Shown here: in pieces, positions 8,830-18,191 of the stretch
How the letters are laid out: the number at the start of each line of letters is the position of its first letter
Numbering within the stretch: position 1 is the first letter of the stretch
Assembly (NCBI GenBank): GCA_035944135.1
Contig: DASZBM010000010.1
Location: forward strand, 806,001 to 870,000
From: Acidobacteriaceae bacterium
Lineage (GTDB): Bacteria; Acidobacteriota; Terriglobia; Terriglobales; Acidobacteriaceae
Length of the DNA: 64,000 nt
Direction of reading: 5' to 3'
The notes under the pieces: model-generated
What the model saw: only the letters and a program-made list of their open reading frames with translations
The model's database searches: none
What the model was told of the DNA's origin: nothing
Position numbers and translations under genes: made by a program

Positions 8830-9570
8830 TTAATACGATTGGGGTGCCCGATTTGTTCCCCGGCTTCTGAATCTGTAGATCGCGCAAAGTTCATCGCCGG
8901 TCGAGCCATATTCCTTCTGCTGTGCGATCGCCGCGAGATCCGCAATATGGTCTTCTGCGGACATCGGCACCCGTCCCAGCCACAGGCGTTGAAGAGCCGG
9001 GTGTTGATCGAGAAGCGAATCATGCTCGGCGTTCACGTAAAGAAGATCGAATGGGCGTGGATGTGTGGCGAGGTCCTTTTCGACGTGGCGAAGAAATCGG
9101 CGAAGCAGCCGATCTTCGAACGGATGAAACAGATGCGCGAGGGTCGGCTCTGTCGGTAAGGGAGCCCGTGTTGCATCCGCATCGTGCAACTCGAGCGGCG
9201 CGAGCATCGCTGATTGTGGCGCACTTTCCCATACCGAAATATTCCGCCGCGCAATGTCAGCCAGCATCGGATTGAGTTCGACGCCCTCAACGCGCTGGAA
9301 GGGATACTCCGACGCGACGAGCATTGCGCGACCTTTGCCTGCGCCGACATCGAGGAAGACGGTGCGTTCAATCGGTGCGAGCGGCTGCAATTCTCGTAAC
9401 CAAAGATCGAGCACTGCGCGCAGGATGCTCGGTGCGATGCCGTAGTAGGCCGTCAGGTCTGCGGCTTCAGCACTTGTGCCGCGCGCGATGATCTTGCCGC
9501 TTAGCAGGCCCGACGTCTCAGTGCCGTGGGCGACATCGAAAGGATGAACGGCTGGTTTGCGTGCAGGCAT
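8830..9570 (-). CDS. Class I SAM-dependent methyltransferase, substrate unknown
   Basis: 246 aa. The Rossmann-fold motif I VFLDVGAGKGR is at residues 71-81, followed about 20 residues later by the acidic motif VEGVELNP that would hold the SAM ribose, so SAM binding is well supported. The N-terminal ~65 residues (GTETSGLLSG) are a cap seen in uncharacterised bacterial methyltransferases. The C-terminal half has no recognised substrate motif. The ATG shares one base with the stop of the preceding DUF59 gene (TGATG), so the two are coupled at the end of a long minus-strand operon. Confidence 0.8.
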   Translation of the reverse strand: MPARKPAVHPFDVAHGTETSGLLSGKIIARGTSAEAADLTAYYGIAPSILRAVLDLWLRELQPLAPIERTVFLDVGAGKGRAMLVASEYPFQRVEGVELNPMLADIARRNISVWESAPQSAMLAPLELHDADATRAPLPTEPTLAHLFHPFEDRLLRRFLRHVEKDLATHPRPFDLLYVNAEHDSLLDQHPALQRLWLGRVPMSAEDHIADLAAIAQQKEYGSTGDELCAIYRFRSRGTNRAPQSY

Positions 9571-9884
9571 CAGGAACGCCGTTCGGTCAGGATCGGAAAG
9601 ATCGCCGGGAGCATCTGGATCTCGGTTCGCGAGATCTCCGGCAGCCCGGCGAGACGGTTTTCAACCTGTGCGCGGACCTGCGCGTTCCGAGCGTCGTCGG
9701 AGCCGGGTGCCCGCAGTATGATTCTTGCGATGTAACGCGGTGCAATGCCGCGCACGTTCGCACCGGGAGCTTCCGCGTCGCGTGTGAGTGAGGCGGACTG
9801 CACCAGCCGAAGATCCACAATGTTGCGCTGCTGCAGTGTGTCGTAGCAGTCGCGCAGCGCGTTAACGAGATCGGCGTCTGTCAT
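9570..9884 (-). CDS. DUF59/MIP18-family protein (Fe-S assembly-like)
   Basis: 104 aa from the ATG at 9884; the frame extends farther upstream but that part lacks family features. The pattern of an N-terminal helix ending in NIVDLRLVQ, a beta strand, then a helix and PEISRTEIQMLPAIFP matches the MIP18/SufT-like fold (consensus 'IVDLGLV...PGV..V.V'). Such proteins assist iron-sulfur cluster maturation. The Cys of the usual T-S-P-G-C-P loop is not present (ILRAPGSDD instead), so cluster chemistry is doubtful. It is tightly linked to the methyltransferase (one-base overlap) and 13 bases after the upstream gene. Confidence 0.65.
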   Translation of the reverse strand: MTDADLVNALRDCYDTLQQRNIVDLRLVQSASLTRDAEAPGANVRGIAPRYIARIILRAPGSDDARNAQVRAQVENRLAGLPEISRTEIQMLPAIFPILTERRS

Positions 9885-9897
9885 CGTTGTGTTGGTA

Positions 9898-10296
9898 TTA
9901 GCTGCTGAGATCACGATGGTAGCGGGCGCAGTTGTCGAGGTGTTGCGTGCTGCGCTCTCGCCATGCGTCCCGCGCGGAGGCATGTGCGTTCTGGCGGTAA
10001 AACAGCAGCCATGTCTGGCAACCATCAAGGTCCGCTTTCTCCTTTTCGGAAGCCGTGTCGATCTGCTGCTTCAGCGCGGAGAGTGCCGGTTGGAACTGAT
10101 CGTCCGCGGCATCACGGAGGCCGGCCGCTTTATCGAAAGCCTGCCATGCGGGTGACTGCGGCACCGGGCCGTTGCTGACTGCGACGGTCGTGGGTGCGGC
10201 CACGCGCTGTGAAGCTCGATGCATGCGCATGAAGTTGTACACGCCGAGCACGAGGATGATGGCGATCAGGACGTAGTGGCGTGGGCGAAAGCGCAT
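9898..10296 (-). CDS. Membrane-anchored hypothetical protein
   Basis: 132 aa if translation begins at MRFRPRH. This puts a positively charged start before one membrane helix (YVLIAIILVLGVYNFM), giving an inner-membrane anchor with a ~100-residue outside or periplasmic domain rich in Ala, Asp, Gln and Lys. Two cysteines occur near the end (DGCQTW, DNCARY). I recognise no family. It lies 13 bases downstream of ispA and 13 bases upstream of the DUF59 gene, so it is almost certainly co-transcribed with them. Confidence 0.55.
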   Translation of the reverse strand: MRFRPRHYVLIAIILVLGVYNFMRMHRASQRVAAPTTVAVSNGPVPQSPAWQAFDKAAGLRDAADDQFQPALSALKQQIDTASEKEKADLDGCQTWLLFYRQNAHASARDAWRERSTQHLDNCARYHRDLSS

Positions 10297-10309
10297 GGTG
10301 AGCTCCGGG

Positions 10310-11269
10310 CTAGTGTGTGCGCTCGACGAGATATAGTGCGAGTGATTTGAGCGGATCCGCCGCTTCGCCGAACGGTTCAAGGGCGGCAAAGGCGTCCTGG
10401 ATGAGCGCGTTCGCGTCTTGTCGCGAGCGCTCGATCCCGAAAACGGCCGGCCACGTTGCCTTATCCGATGCAGTATCCTTGCCCGCGGTCTTGCCGAGCT
10501 CCGCCGAGGTCTGCGTCATATCCAGCACGTCGTCGATGATCTGGAAGGCAAGCCCCGCGTTTTCTCCGAACGTTCGCAGACGCGCGATCGTGTCCTGCGC
10601 GGAGCACGCGAGCCGCCCGGCGCCTTCGTTGCTCGACAAGCAGTGGTCGAGCCCGAGCAGACCGCCGCACACGATGGATGTGGTGATGAGCGCGCCGGTC
10701 TTCGCGCGGTGAATCCGTTCGACGAGATCAGCGGTTGGTTTGCGGCCTTCGCCCTCAATGTCCATCACCTGCCCGCCGATCATGCCGGGCGCCAGCGGCG
10801 TTGGGGCGCCGACTCCCGTGCCGATGGCAACGGAAAATTCGCGCAGGATCTCGACGACAGTCGCCGCTCCGGTCTCAAGCTGCGAAATGGTTTGAAATGC
10901 AAGCGTCTGCAACGCATCGCCTGCGAGGATGGCGATGGCTTCGCCGAACGCGACGTGGCATGTCGGTTTTCCGCGTCGCAGATCGTCGTTGTCCAGCGCC
11001 GGCAGATCGTCGTGGATCAGCGAGTACGTATGCACCATCTCGATTGCCGCCCCGAGGTTTGGCGCGGCTGGCGGCAGTTCATGGGCTACGCAGCGCGCGG
11101 CTTCCAGGCACAGAATGGGCCGCAAGCGTTTCCCGCCGGCGAACGTGGAGTGCCGCATCGCTCGGTGGATGGAATGGGGTTCAACAGTCGGGGCCGGCAG
11201 CAGGCGCTCCAAAGCGTCGTCAGCGAGCGCCGCGCCTGTCTTCAAAAGCGTGTGCACATCGGCGTTCAT
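10310..11269 (-). CDS. ispA: Polyprenyl synthetase, farnesyl/geranylgeranyl diphosphate synthase
   Basis: 319 aa. It shows GGKRLRP at 45-51, the first aspartate-rich motif DDLPALD at 87-93 (the DDx4D form of bacterial FPP synthases) and the second, DDVLD, at 246-250. These bind magnesium-diphosphate of the allylic and homoallylic substrates. The product feeds UppS, heme O synthase (CtaB) and quinone synthesis, all relevant to genes in this window. Exact chain length (C15 or C20) cannot be fixed from motif inspection. The ATG overlaps the upstream gene's stop by four bases. Confidence 0.93.
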   Translation of the reverse strand: MNADVHTLLKTGAALADDALERLLPAPTVEPHSIHRAMRHSTFAGGKRLRPILCLEAARCVAHELPPAAPNLGAAIEMVHTYSLIHDDLPALDNDDLRRGKPTCHVAFGEAIAILAGDALQTLAFQTISQLETGAATVVEILREFSVAIGTGVGAPTPLAPGMIGGQVMDIEGEGRKPTADLVERIHRAKTGALITTSIVCGGLLGLDHCLSSNEGAGRLACSAQDTIARLRTFGENAGLAFQIIDDVLDMTQTSAELGKTAGKDTASDKATWPAVFGIERSRQDANALIQDAFAALEPFGEAADPLKSLALYLVERTH

Positions 11270-13050
11270 GCGTCACGCTTGATTGTACGCGAGCGCACAA
11301 GGAGTGCTCCAAGTATGCCCAGCGCGAGGATCGTTATAGCGTCGCCGAGCCAATCATCCCATGTCCGATGCCAGCGAACGTCGATGCTGGAACTGCCGGC
11401 CGGCAGTGCGATAGCGAGCAGGCCGTCGTCGCGTTGCAGATGTGTCATCAATAACGTGCCGTTGCGGAAGACCTGCCACGCGGGGAAGTCGCGCAAATTA
11501 AGCACAAGCACCTCAGGCTGCGAGAGCGTGAGCTGAAGATGCCGCGGTGCGACCCCGCTGATCGTCTGATCCACCGGTGGAGGCAGGTCGTAGTTGATGA
11601 TCGTGGCAGCAGGATTTGGCACAGTGCCCGGCGCGAACGCGCTGGCGGTCGCGGCAAGCCAGTAGCCGGGGTCGTCCCAGCGCAGCACGTCGTTATCGGC
11701 ATTCCCGGGAGTGTACTCGTCGGTTGGCTCGACGCCGTGATGTGTGGTGAAGAGTTGCGCCCGCGCAAAGGGAAGATCGAGCGCCTCACAGGGCTGGCGA
11801 AAGGTGATGATCTCGCGCCCTGTCATCGTGCCGACGAACGCGACGGCAACGATTGGGAGCAGCAGGTTGGATGTCTTGAGGTTCGGGATCGAGCGGAAAG
11901 CCAGGGCGATCGTGAGCGCCAGCGTGGCCCCGAGCACGCAGAGAAAGCGCCATGGAAATTGAAGAAAGGCTAGCTCCGGCACGTGATGCCAGATCGGCAG
12001 AGAAACAGGCGTGAGCAGAAGGGCGATGAAGAGGGTCAGGGCGGCGAGAATCGGAAGCGCGTCGGAGCGACTGTCTGGCAATCTTCCGTGCTTGCCATCC
12101 CGCTTGCGCAGGAAGAAGGCAGTCGCGAGTGCAACGCCTGCAACAATCAGCATGCTAAGTGCGATCAGACTCGCGGTGTGCAGGACGCCATCGTGCGGGC
12201 CGTCTCCCGTGTGTCCGAACAGGAAATTATCGTCGACCCGCATGTTCGCGATGATCGCCATCGCAACCTGAACGTAGCGCCGTTCGTAAGCAGCGGGCAA
12301 CAGATAGAACGCCGCTACCGCGAGCCCGAGAAGACCTCCCGCGCTGAACCGCACTACCAGCATCTGCGCAATCGCTCTTGAGCGCCGGGCCGTGGGGAAC
12401 AGCGCGAACCCAATTCGCAGCAGGCCGATCAGTAGCAACGTATAGATGCCGATTACGGCAGCGGGTGCATTCGTGAGCCAGAGCAGAGCGGTGGGGATCG
12501 CGATGCCAGGAATGCCGGGTTCCGCGCGAAGTGCGGCACGGATCAGCAGCGGAATCCAGACGGCGGCCAGCAACTCTCCGTAAGCGGTGCGCTCGAACGC
12601 GGTGAAGAGCATATAAGGGTTGCCGATGTAGACAGCAGCTGCGAGGAGCGCCACACCGCCTGAAGCATAATCACGTGCGAGGAGGTACATCGTGACGCCG
12701 GCGCCGACCAGCGCGACGGCGGTGAAGACGATCGGCACTGCGGAGAGTGGCATCATCAGCGCAAGCAGCGCGCCGAACATCCACGAGATAGGTGGATAGA
12801 AGAGGAATCGCGGCTCGCCGGCATTCCATGCGGCGGAAATAGTCCACGCCGGATCCAGTGTGCCGTGTCGCATCTGCGCGGCAGCATCGAGCCAGCTCTG
12901 TAGGTGGAACTCGAAATCGTGCCCGCACGAGACGCCGTGCGCCATCAGAGGCCCAACGACGATCAGCGCGAGCAGCGGAAGCAGGGTGGCAGGCCATGCT
13001 CGCGCAAAGCCCGTCGAAGAACGCGGCATGCTGTCCAGCTTAGCTGACAC
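11266..13050 (-). CDS. Polytopic membrane protein, GT-C/6-PTPS-related type
   Basis: 594 aa with roughly ten to twelve hydrophobic helices and a C-terminal soluble part at ~430-570 that looks beta-rich, followed by a last helix. The segment CGHDFEFHLQSW near the first extracytoplasmic loop and RFLFYPPISWM are typical of proteins labelled '6-pyruvoyl-tetrahydropterin synthase-related, membrane', which resemble GT-C glycosyltransferases such as YfhO. A lipid-linked sugar transfer role is an inference. It overlaps ispA by four bases and follows the penicillin acylase gene by 27 bases. Confidence 0.65.
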   Translation of the reverse strand: MSAKLDSMPRSSTGFARAWPATLLPLLALIVVGPLMAHGVSCGHDFEFHLQSWLDAAAQMRHGTLDPAWTISAAWNAGEPRFLFYPPISWMFGALLALMMPLSAVPIVFTAVALVGAGVTMYLLARDYASGGVALLAAAVYIGNPYMLFTAFERTAYGELLAAVWIPLLIRAALRAEPGIPGIAIPTALLWLTNAPAAVIGIYTLLLIGLLRIGFALFPTARRSRAIAQMLVVRFSAGGLLGLAVAAFYLLPAAYERRYVQVAMAIIANMRVDDNFLFGHTGDGPHDGVLHTASLIALSMLIVAGVALATAFFLRKRDGKHGRLPDSRSDALPILAALTLFIALLLTPVSLPIWHHVPELAFLQFPWRFLCVLGATLALTIALAFRSIPNLKTSNLLLPIVAVAFVGTMTGREIITFRQPCEALDLPFARAQLFTTHHGVEPTDEYTPGNADNDVLRWDDPGYWLAATASAFAPGTVPNPAATIINYDLPPPVDQTISGVAPRHLQLTLSQPEVLVLNLRDFPAWQVFRNGTLLMTHLQRDDGLLAIALPAGSSSIDVRWHRTWDDWLGDAITILALGILGALLVRSRTIKRDA

Positions 13051-13077
13051 CTGAAGCCGAAGTGGGGGTGCGCATCG

Positions 13078-15951
13078 TCAGTGCGACGGAATGAGGGTGA
13101 GTGAGTGCTCCGCGTTATCGCTCTGCACCGGCAGCGCGAACGTTGTCCCGCGAAGCCACGGCTGAAGCTGGTCGAGATACCAGGGGGAGCTGAGGTTGCC
13201 GGACTCGCCAGTCACAATGTTAGCGAGGGCAGCAGAAGGGTCGGAGAGGTCAGCCGTATAGCGCTCGCTCGGTCCGAAGCTGGGACCGATCGCGTCAATC
13301 GTGGTCATGTCGCCGCCTGCCGGTTGCGCGCCGCTTCCGGTCGCCGTACCGAGCAGCCAGTTGAGGTACGGCCGCCCGGCAAACAGCGGATGATCGATCA
13401 CGATCGGATGGATAGAGCCGTATTGCCATCCAGCGAGATTGCGCGGGGCGTGCGCATCATGAAGTCCCTGCTCGACCACAGAGGTCAGGAAGTCGCTCCA
13501 GTTCGCGACCCCACGCGGCAGCCAGCGGGCGGGCATGTGCTCCAGCAGATCTTCAAGTGCCGTATTGTCTTCATGCCACGTGTAGAGCCGCGATATGCGG
13601 GCCGCGTCCGTTCGAGAACCGCCATCGTGCGCGATGATCTGCGGAACGAGGAGTGCGCTCCAGAGATCGCCGCGCGTCGCGGCTACGATCGCTGCAGCAG
13701 GCGAACCCGCGCTCATCTCTCCATTCCATGTCCTGAGAAGATCCGCAGCCTGCTGTAGCCGCTGTGAGTCACTGCTTCGTGTTTTCGCCGATGAGTGATC
13801 GATGGCGTAGGCGAGCCGGTGTGCGAGCACCAGATCAAACTCCGAGTGCTGATCGATCTCCACATGCAGCATCTGCTCCGGCTTCCAGGCAGATCGTGCG
13901 TCGAGCAGCCGATATATCCGCTCGACGCGGTATGGATCAACCCAGTCGTCCGCGAGTGCATACGGATAATCGTCCGGCGTAATGCGCGCATTCGCGGTGG
14001 CCACGATGCCAGCGGCCGGATCCTGTATGCTCGGCAGCTCGTTGTATGGCACGTAACCGGACCACATCTGGGATGCGTCCAGCGCATCCACCGGCGACAT
14101 CAAGATCGGCGAACCGATCGTGTAACTCTGCGTGGGTTCGAGCGCAATCTGTGGTTGCGAGCCACCGGTTTTCGGATGGGGCTGCGGTTGTTGCTTTTGC
14201 GGAGCTTGAGTCACGGGCGGCGAAGGAGGCTCACTGTCCTCTTCCTCTTCGGACTCTGGCTCCGGTGAGGGCAGCACGAACTGCTGCTGAACACGCGGAT
14301 GTTGAACCGCAGGTCCGCGGATCGGAATCCGCCCGATCGCGTGGTACCCGATGTGGCCCTGATCGTCGCCATAGATAAGGTTGAGCGACGGTCCGCCAAA
14401 GCTCGCCAGGCTGGCGACAAGCGAGGCGCCAGCGCTGGCGGTGTTCGTCGCAAACATCGAATTGTCCACGCAGGCGGGATCGTAGATCGCCCAGGCGAGC
14501 GACAGCATGCGATGCTCCGATGGAATCGCCGGAGAGATGATAGGGCTCTCCATCATGCCAGTGCCGGCAGCGTGTTGTACCGTCAGCACATCCAGCGACA
14601 CATTGGGTCCACCGCGCACCACGATCTGTTCTGTGTGGTGTTGCACCGGTGACCATGTGCCGTCAGGTTGTTCAAACTGCATATCTGACCCCGAGCCGCG
14701 GAAGTGCTCAACGCGCACATCCTGCACATCGCCGCCCAGATTCGTAAAGCTCCAAGCGACATGCGTGTTGCGGCCGACGACAACCCACGGCAACCCAGGC
14801 AACGTGAACCCGGCAACATCGATCGGCGCGCTTCCATTCGCGGCAAGGTGAAGCGCCGCTTCGTACCAGATGTCGGGCACCCGAAGCCCGAGGTGCATAT
14901 CATTCGAGACAAGCGGCTTTCCTGAGGTGGAGTGCGCGCCCGATACAGCCCAGTTGTTTGAACCCGAGCGACAGTCTTCACATCCTGCCGGATCGAGCGC
15001 CGCCGTGAGCGCAACGAGGTCCCCCGCGCTCGCCGGCAACACAGGCCGGTCAACTCGCGACTGCGTCTTATCCAGTGGAATCTCTTCGATCTCGTGCGGT
15101 GTGGTGAGATCAGTCGGGGGTTGCGTCGGCGCATGATCGCGCCAGGACCCCACGGGATAAAGATCGGGCAAGAGCGATGCTGGAAGATGGCGCGCGAGCG
15201 CTTCACGGTCCAATTTCGTCGTAAAGCTGGTCGACAAGTCCTGCCACATCACGAGCGATACGAGCAATGAATCGCGCGGCGTCCACGGTCGTGGCGCATA
15301 GTGCAACAGGTGAAACTCAAGCGGCAAATTATCCCGGTGACTGTCGATAAACGCATTCACGCCGCGCGCATACGCCTCCAGCTCACGCCGCTGATCTTCC
15401 GGAAGCGATGCTGCGCCGCGATCCGCCGCGGCGCGGAGCCGCAGATATCTCTGCAGCTTGTCGTGCTCGACCATGCCTGGCCCGAGTATCTCTGCAAGTT
15501 CTCCTGCTGCATGTCGCCGCAGCGTGTCCATCTGCCACAGCCGATCCTGCGCGGTCACATAGCCCTGCGCAAACAACAAATCATCCTCGCTGGTCGCGCG
15601 AATCGATGGCACTCCCTGCGCATTGCGCGTCACCGTTACAGGACCGTGGAGTCCAGTGACAGAAATCGTCCCGTCGACCACAGGCAGCGCCGCACGCATT
15701 ACGTGACGCGCCCAGATCGTTCCGGCGATCGTCAGACCCACGGCAATAATCACGAGGAGAGTCAGCGCTATCAGGACTCCGCGAAACACCCTTCTGCGAC
15801 GCGGCGGCCGTGAACTCGTCTCTCGGTGCGAACGGTCGATATCCTCGCGCGTCAGCAGGCGCGGCTCATCGTCCGCTTCAAGCCGCACTGCGGCGAGCCG
15901 ATTTTCTTCCCGGTCCCGCGTCGATCCAGCCGCATCGCCCGTCAAACTCAT
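13078..15951 (-). CDS. Penicillin acylase (amidase) family Ntn-hydrolase
   Basis: 957 aa. A ~50-residue polar N-terminus precedes one membrane helix (VLIALTLLVIIAVGLTIAG), so the enzyme should face the periplasm. The alpha-chain pattern (VPSIRATSEDDLLFAQGYV, QDRLWQMD) is followed by SGSNNWAVSG, with Ser331 the expected autoproteolytic and catalytic N-terminal nucleophile of the beta chain; NDMHL follows as in the family. Likely substrates are amides such as N-acyl amino acids or acyl-homoserine lactones; penicillin is not implied. An acidic then Pro/Gln-rich insertion at ~560-610 is unusual. It begins 7 bases after the CPBP protease gene. Confidence 0.88.
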   Translation of the reverse strand: MSLTGDAAGSTRDREENRLAAVRLEADDEPRLLTREDIDRSHRETSSRPPRRRRVFRGVLIALTLLVIIAVGLTIAGTIWARHVMRAALPVVDGTISVTGLHGPVTVTRNAQGVPSIRATSEDDLLFAQGYVTAQDRLWQMDTLRRHAAGELAEILGPGMVEHDKLQRYLRLRAAADRGAASLPEDQRRELEAYARGVNAFIDSHRDNLPLEFHLLHYAPRPWTPRDSLLVSLVMWQDLSTSFTTKLDREALARHLPASLLPDLYPVGSWRDHAPTQPPTDLTTPHEIEEIPLDKTQSRVDRPVLPASAGDLVALTAALDPAGCEDCRSGSNNWAVSGAHSTSGKPLVSNDMHLGLRVPDIWYEAALHLAANGSAPIDVAGFTLPGLPWVVVGRNTHVAWSFTNLGGDVQDVRVEHFRGSGSDMQFEQPDGTWSPVQHHTEQIVVRGGPNVSLDVLTVQHAAGTGMMESPIISPAIPSEHRMLSLAWAIYDPACVDNSMFATNTASAGASLVASLASFGGPSLNLIYGDDQGHIGYHAIGRIPIRGPAVQHPRVQQQFVLPSPEPESEEEEDSEPPSPPVTQAPQKQQPQPHPKTGGSQPQIALEPTQSYTIGSPILMSPVDALDASQMWSGYVPYNELPSIQDPAAGIVATANARITPDDYPYALADDWVDPYRVERIYRLLDARSAWKPEQMLHVEIDQHSEFDLVLAHRLAYAIDHSSAKTRSSDSQRLQQAADLLRTWNGEMSAGSPAAAIVAATRGDLWSALLVPQIIAHDGGSRTDAARISRLYTWHEDNTALEDLLEHMPARWLPRGVANWSDFLTSVVEQGLHDAHAPRNLAGWQYGSIHPIVIDHPLFAGRPYLNWLLGTATGSGAQPAGGDMTTIDAIGPSFGPSERYTADLSDPSAALANIVTGESGNLSSPWYLDQLQPWLRGTTFALPVQSDNAEHSLTLIPSH

Positions 15952-15957
15952 TCCGGC

Positions 15958-16995
15958 TCAGTGTACCTCTGGCGCGAGGTCCTTCTCCATGTGGGGCCAC
16001 GGCAGAACGGATGTCCCAGATACGGGTGTTCCAGAGCGTCGAAGAGTTGTGACAACAATCAGCGTGATCAGCAGCATAATCGCCAGAACGAACAGGCTGC
16101 CCTCAGGTCCCGTCGATCCTCCACTCATCAGTGCAGAGCCTTGCGGCCGCGACGACAGCAGCCGCCCCGCGCTTACTCCACCGCTGTCCGCCACTCCAAA
16201 CAGGAACGACTGCGCCCAGTCCCACGCCGCATGAAATCCAATCGCCCACCACAGCGAGCCCGTGCGCCACAACGTGAACGCAAAGACAAGCCCCGCGAGT
16301 CCAGCGCATACAAGACCTATCGGCGACTCACCCGGATTCGCAGAGTGCACGAACCCGAACGCAAACGAGATGAAAACTGCCGCGCACCAAAAGGCTGCGG
16401 TGTCTGCACTGCTCGCTCGCGTGAAGCGCCTGCGCAACAGATCAACGAAGCACAACGTAACGATGTACAACAGGTACCCGCGAAAGAAGAATTCTTCGAA
16501 CAGCCCGACACCGATAAACGTAAACGCCCATGCAGCGCCCTTGAGTGCCGCGCCCGCTCCGTGTTGCAGGATCCCGGTGAACACGAGGTGGTGCGTGCTC
16601 CACAGCATCAGGATGAGAAGCGACATGCACAGCAATCCCCACACTGCGCCCAAGAGCCCCCTCCGCACGCTCCCGCGCGCAGGCTGCAGGCCGTAGTCAA
16701 AGACATCGCGGTCTTCGATCCGCGACATGATCCACGTCGCGAAGAAGATATACCCAAACTGCATCCATTCCTCGATCCCCTCGACCACAGGAGAGAGTTG
16801 CTGGATCACCTGCGGTTGTGCGGTTGCGACCGCCATGTGTTCGGCCAGCTTCATCAGCAGCCAGGGAGTCAGCACAATCGCGAGATAGAGCAGAAGACGC
16901 CACCACGGACGCAGGCCAGCATCATTTGCGAAGACAGATGCTGGCGTGGTTGCCGATTCTTCCGGCGGCGGCTCTCTGAGTGGATACGACATCAA
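15958..16995 (-). CDS. CPBP-family intramembrane glutamic endopeptidase
   Basis: 345 aa with about eight membrane helices. Motif 1 EEFFFRG is at 167-173, motif 2 FGFVHSAN has His217, and motif 3 FHAAWDW is at 254-260; these are the catalytic Glu pair and His residues of CAAX-protease/bacteriocin-processing (Rce1-like) enzymes. The substrate in bacteria is generally unknown. First of the seven-gene minus-strand run that continues to the methyltransferase at 8.8 kb. A second Met at codon 2 could be the true start. Confidence 0.88.
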   Translation of the reverse strand: MMSYPLREPPPEESATTPASVFANDAGLRPWWRLLLYLAIVLTPWLLMKLAEHMAVATAQPQVIQQLSPVVEGIEEWMQFGYIFFATWIMSRIEDRDVFDYGLQPARGSVRRGLLGAVWGLLCMSLLILMLWSTHHLVFTGILQHGAGAALKGAAWAFTFIGVGLFEEFFFRGYLLYIVTLCFVDLLRRRFTRASSADTAAFWCAAVFISFAFGFVHSANPGESPIGLVCAGLAGLVFAFTLWRTGSLWWAIGFHAAWDWAQSFLFGVADSGGVSAGRLLSSRPQGSALMSGGSTGPEGSLFVLAIMLLITLIVVTTLRRSGTPVSGTSVLPWPHMEKDLAPEVH

Positions 16996-17109
16996 ACTCT
17001 CTTTCGATGATGCTCATCCGATGATACGGTCCTCCGCCGTGTCCCTGTTCCTCCGTCGCTTCCGCTATGCTGAAGGCTTGCGCGAGCTCATCCGGAGGTC
17101 CTCACTGCT

Positions 17110-18111
17110 TTGAAATGCCGCGTCTTTTACCACGACAACTGCTTCGATGGCGCATGCTCGGCTTCGCTGTTCACGCGCTTCCACCGCGAGTGCATCGGCA
17201 CTGCGGACGCATTCGACTACCAGGGGCTCCTGCACCGCGCCGGCGCCCTCTACGATGAAAGCTGGTTCGAGAAGGCAGACGAGAACGCAATCGTCGACTT
17301 CAAATATTCTGCGTCGCCACGAGTCACCTGGTGGTTCGATCATCACCTGTCTGCATTTATGAACTCCGAGGACGAGGAGCACTTCCGCCGCGGACAAAAG
17401 AATGCAGACGGAACGCCGGGACCGCTTGCAAACCGCCAGTTCTTCGATCCGAAGTACACCAGCTGCACAAGCTGGATCGCGCACATCGCGAGCACGAAGT
17501 TCGGCATGAATGTCACGCCTCTCAAGGAGCTCATCTACTGGGCGGACATCGTGGATGGCGCGAAATACGAGAGCGCCCAGTCTGCAGTCGAGATGGCCGC
17601 GCCGGCAATGAAGTTGACGATGGTCATCGAGAGCGCTACGGATTCCGCTCTCGTCCAGCGCATCATTCCGCTGCTCACGTCAATGCCGCTGCAGCAGGTT
17701 CTCGATCAGCCATTCGTTCAGGATCTGCTCGATCCGCTGCTCGCCAAACATCGAAGAGATATTGAACTGATTCGCGAACGCTCAACCTGCGACCGAGGCG
17801 TGATTACGTTCGACATCACCGATCAGCCGACCGAAGGCTACAACAAGTTCATTCCGTACTACCTGCATCCCGAGGGCACGTATAACGTTGGCCTTTCAAA
17901 GTCGAGCTTCCGCACCAAGGTCGCGGTTGGCACGAATCCATGGACGAAAAAGCCCGTCAGCGAGCTTGCGAATCTCGCGGAAATTTGCGAGCGCTATGGC
18001 GGCGGCGGCCATGCACGTGTGGGTGCCATCAGCTTCCCGGTCGAAAAGGAAGACGCCGCGCGCGCTGCTGCGAAGGAGATTGTCGAAGAATTGCGGAGCA
18101 GGGAAACGTAG
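17110..18111 (+). CDS. DHH-family phosphoesterase
   Basis: 333 aa from a TTG start, supported by GGAGGT about ten bases upstream and by the immediate family motif FYHDNCFDG (residues 6-14). The DHH motif is FDHH at 76-79 and the DHHA1-type glycine motif GGGGHARVGA is near 297-306. The fold hydrolyses phosphodiesters or pyrophosphates with manganese; nanoRNase, c-di-AMP phosphodiesterase and RecJ are relatives. The atypical first motif (HDNCFDG rather than HxNPDGDA) places it in a less-studied branch, so the substrate is open. It is divergent from the CPBP gene. Confidence 0.82.
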   Translation: MKCRVFYHDNCFDGACSASLFTRFHRECIGTADAFDYQGLLHRAGALYDESWFEKADENAIVDFKYSASPRVTWWFDHHLSAFMNSEDEEHFRRGQKNADGTPGPLANRQFFDPKYTSCTSWIAHIASTKFGMNVTPLKELIYWADIVDGAKYESAQSAVEMAAPAMKLTMVIESATDSALVQRIIPLLTSMPLQQVLDQPFVQDLLDPLLAKHRRDIELIRERSTCDRGVITFDITDQPTEGYNKFIPYYLHPEGTYNVGLSKSSFRTKVAVGTNPWTKKPVSELANLAEICERYGGGGHARVGAISFPVEKEDAARAAAKEIVEELRSRET

Positions 18112-18127
18112 CGCCGCAAATGGAAAA

Positions 18128-18180
18128 CCCCACCCTGTCGCGCGATGAAGCTGCGCATCGCGCGACAGGGTGGGGCACCC
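18128..18180. repeat. REP-like palindrome, copy 2 (long perfect stem)
   Basis: Arms of 19 bases (18128-18146 and 18157-18175) are perfectly complementary around a 10-base loop and are followed by CACCC, giving the trailing GGGGCACCC. It sits between the convergent DHH and rseP genes and would form a very stable hairpin on either strand. It shares its closing bases and tail with the copy at 23711. Confidence 0.75.
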
Positions 18181-18191
18181 GAGTTTCTAGA

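Noticed and set aside
13078-16995. Antibiotic biosynthetic or resistance cluster around the penicillin acylase and CPBP protease
   Set aside because: No synthetase, transporter or immunity gene accompanies them; the run continues into housekeeping ispA and unknown genes.
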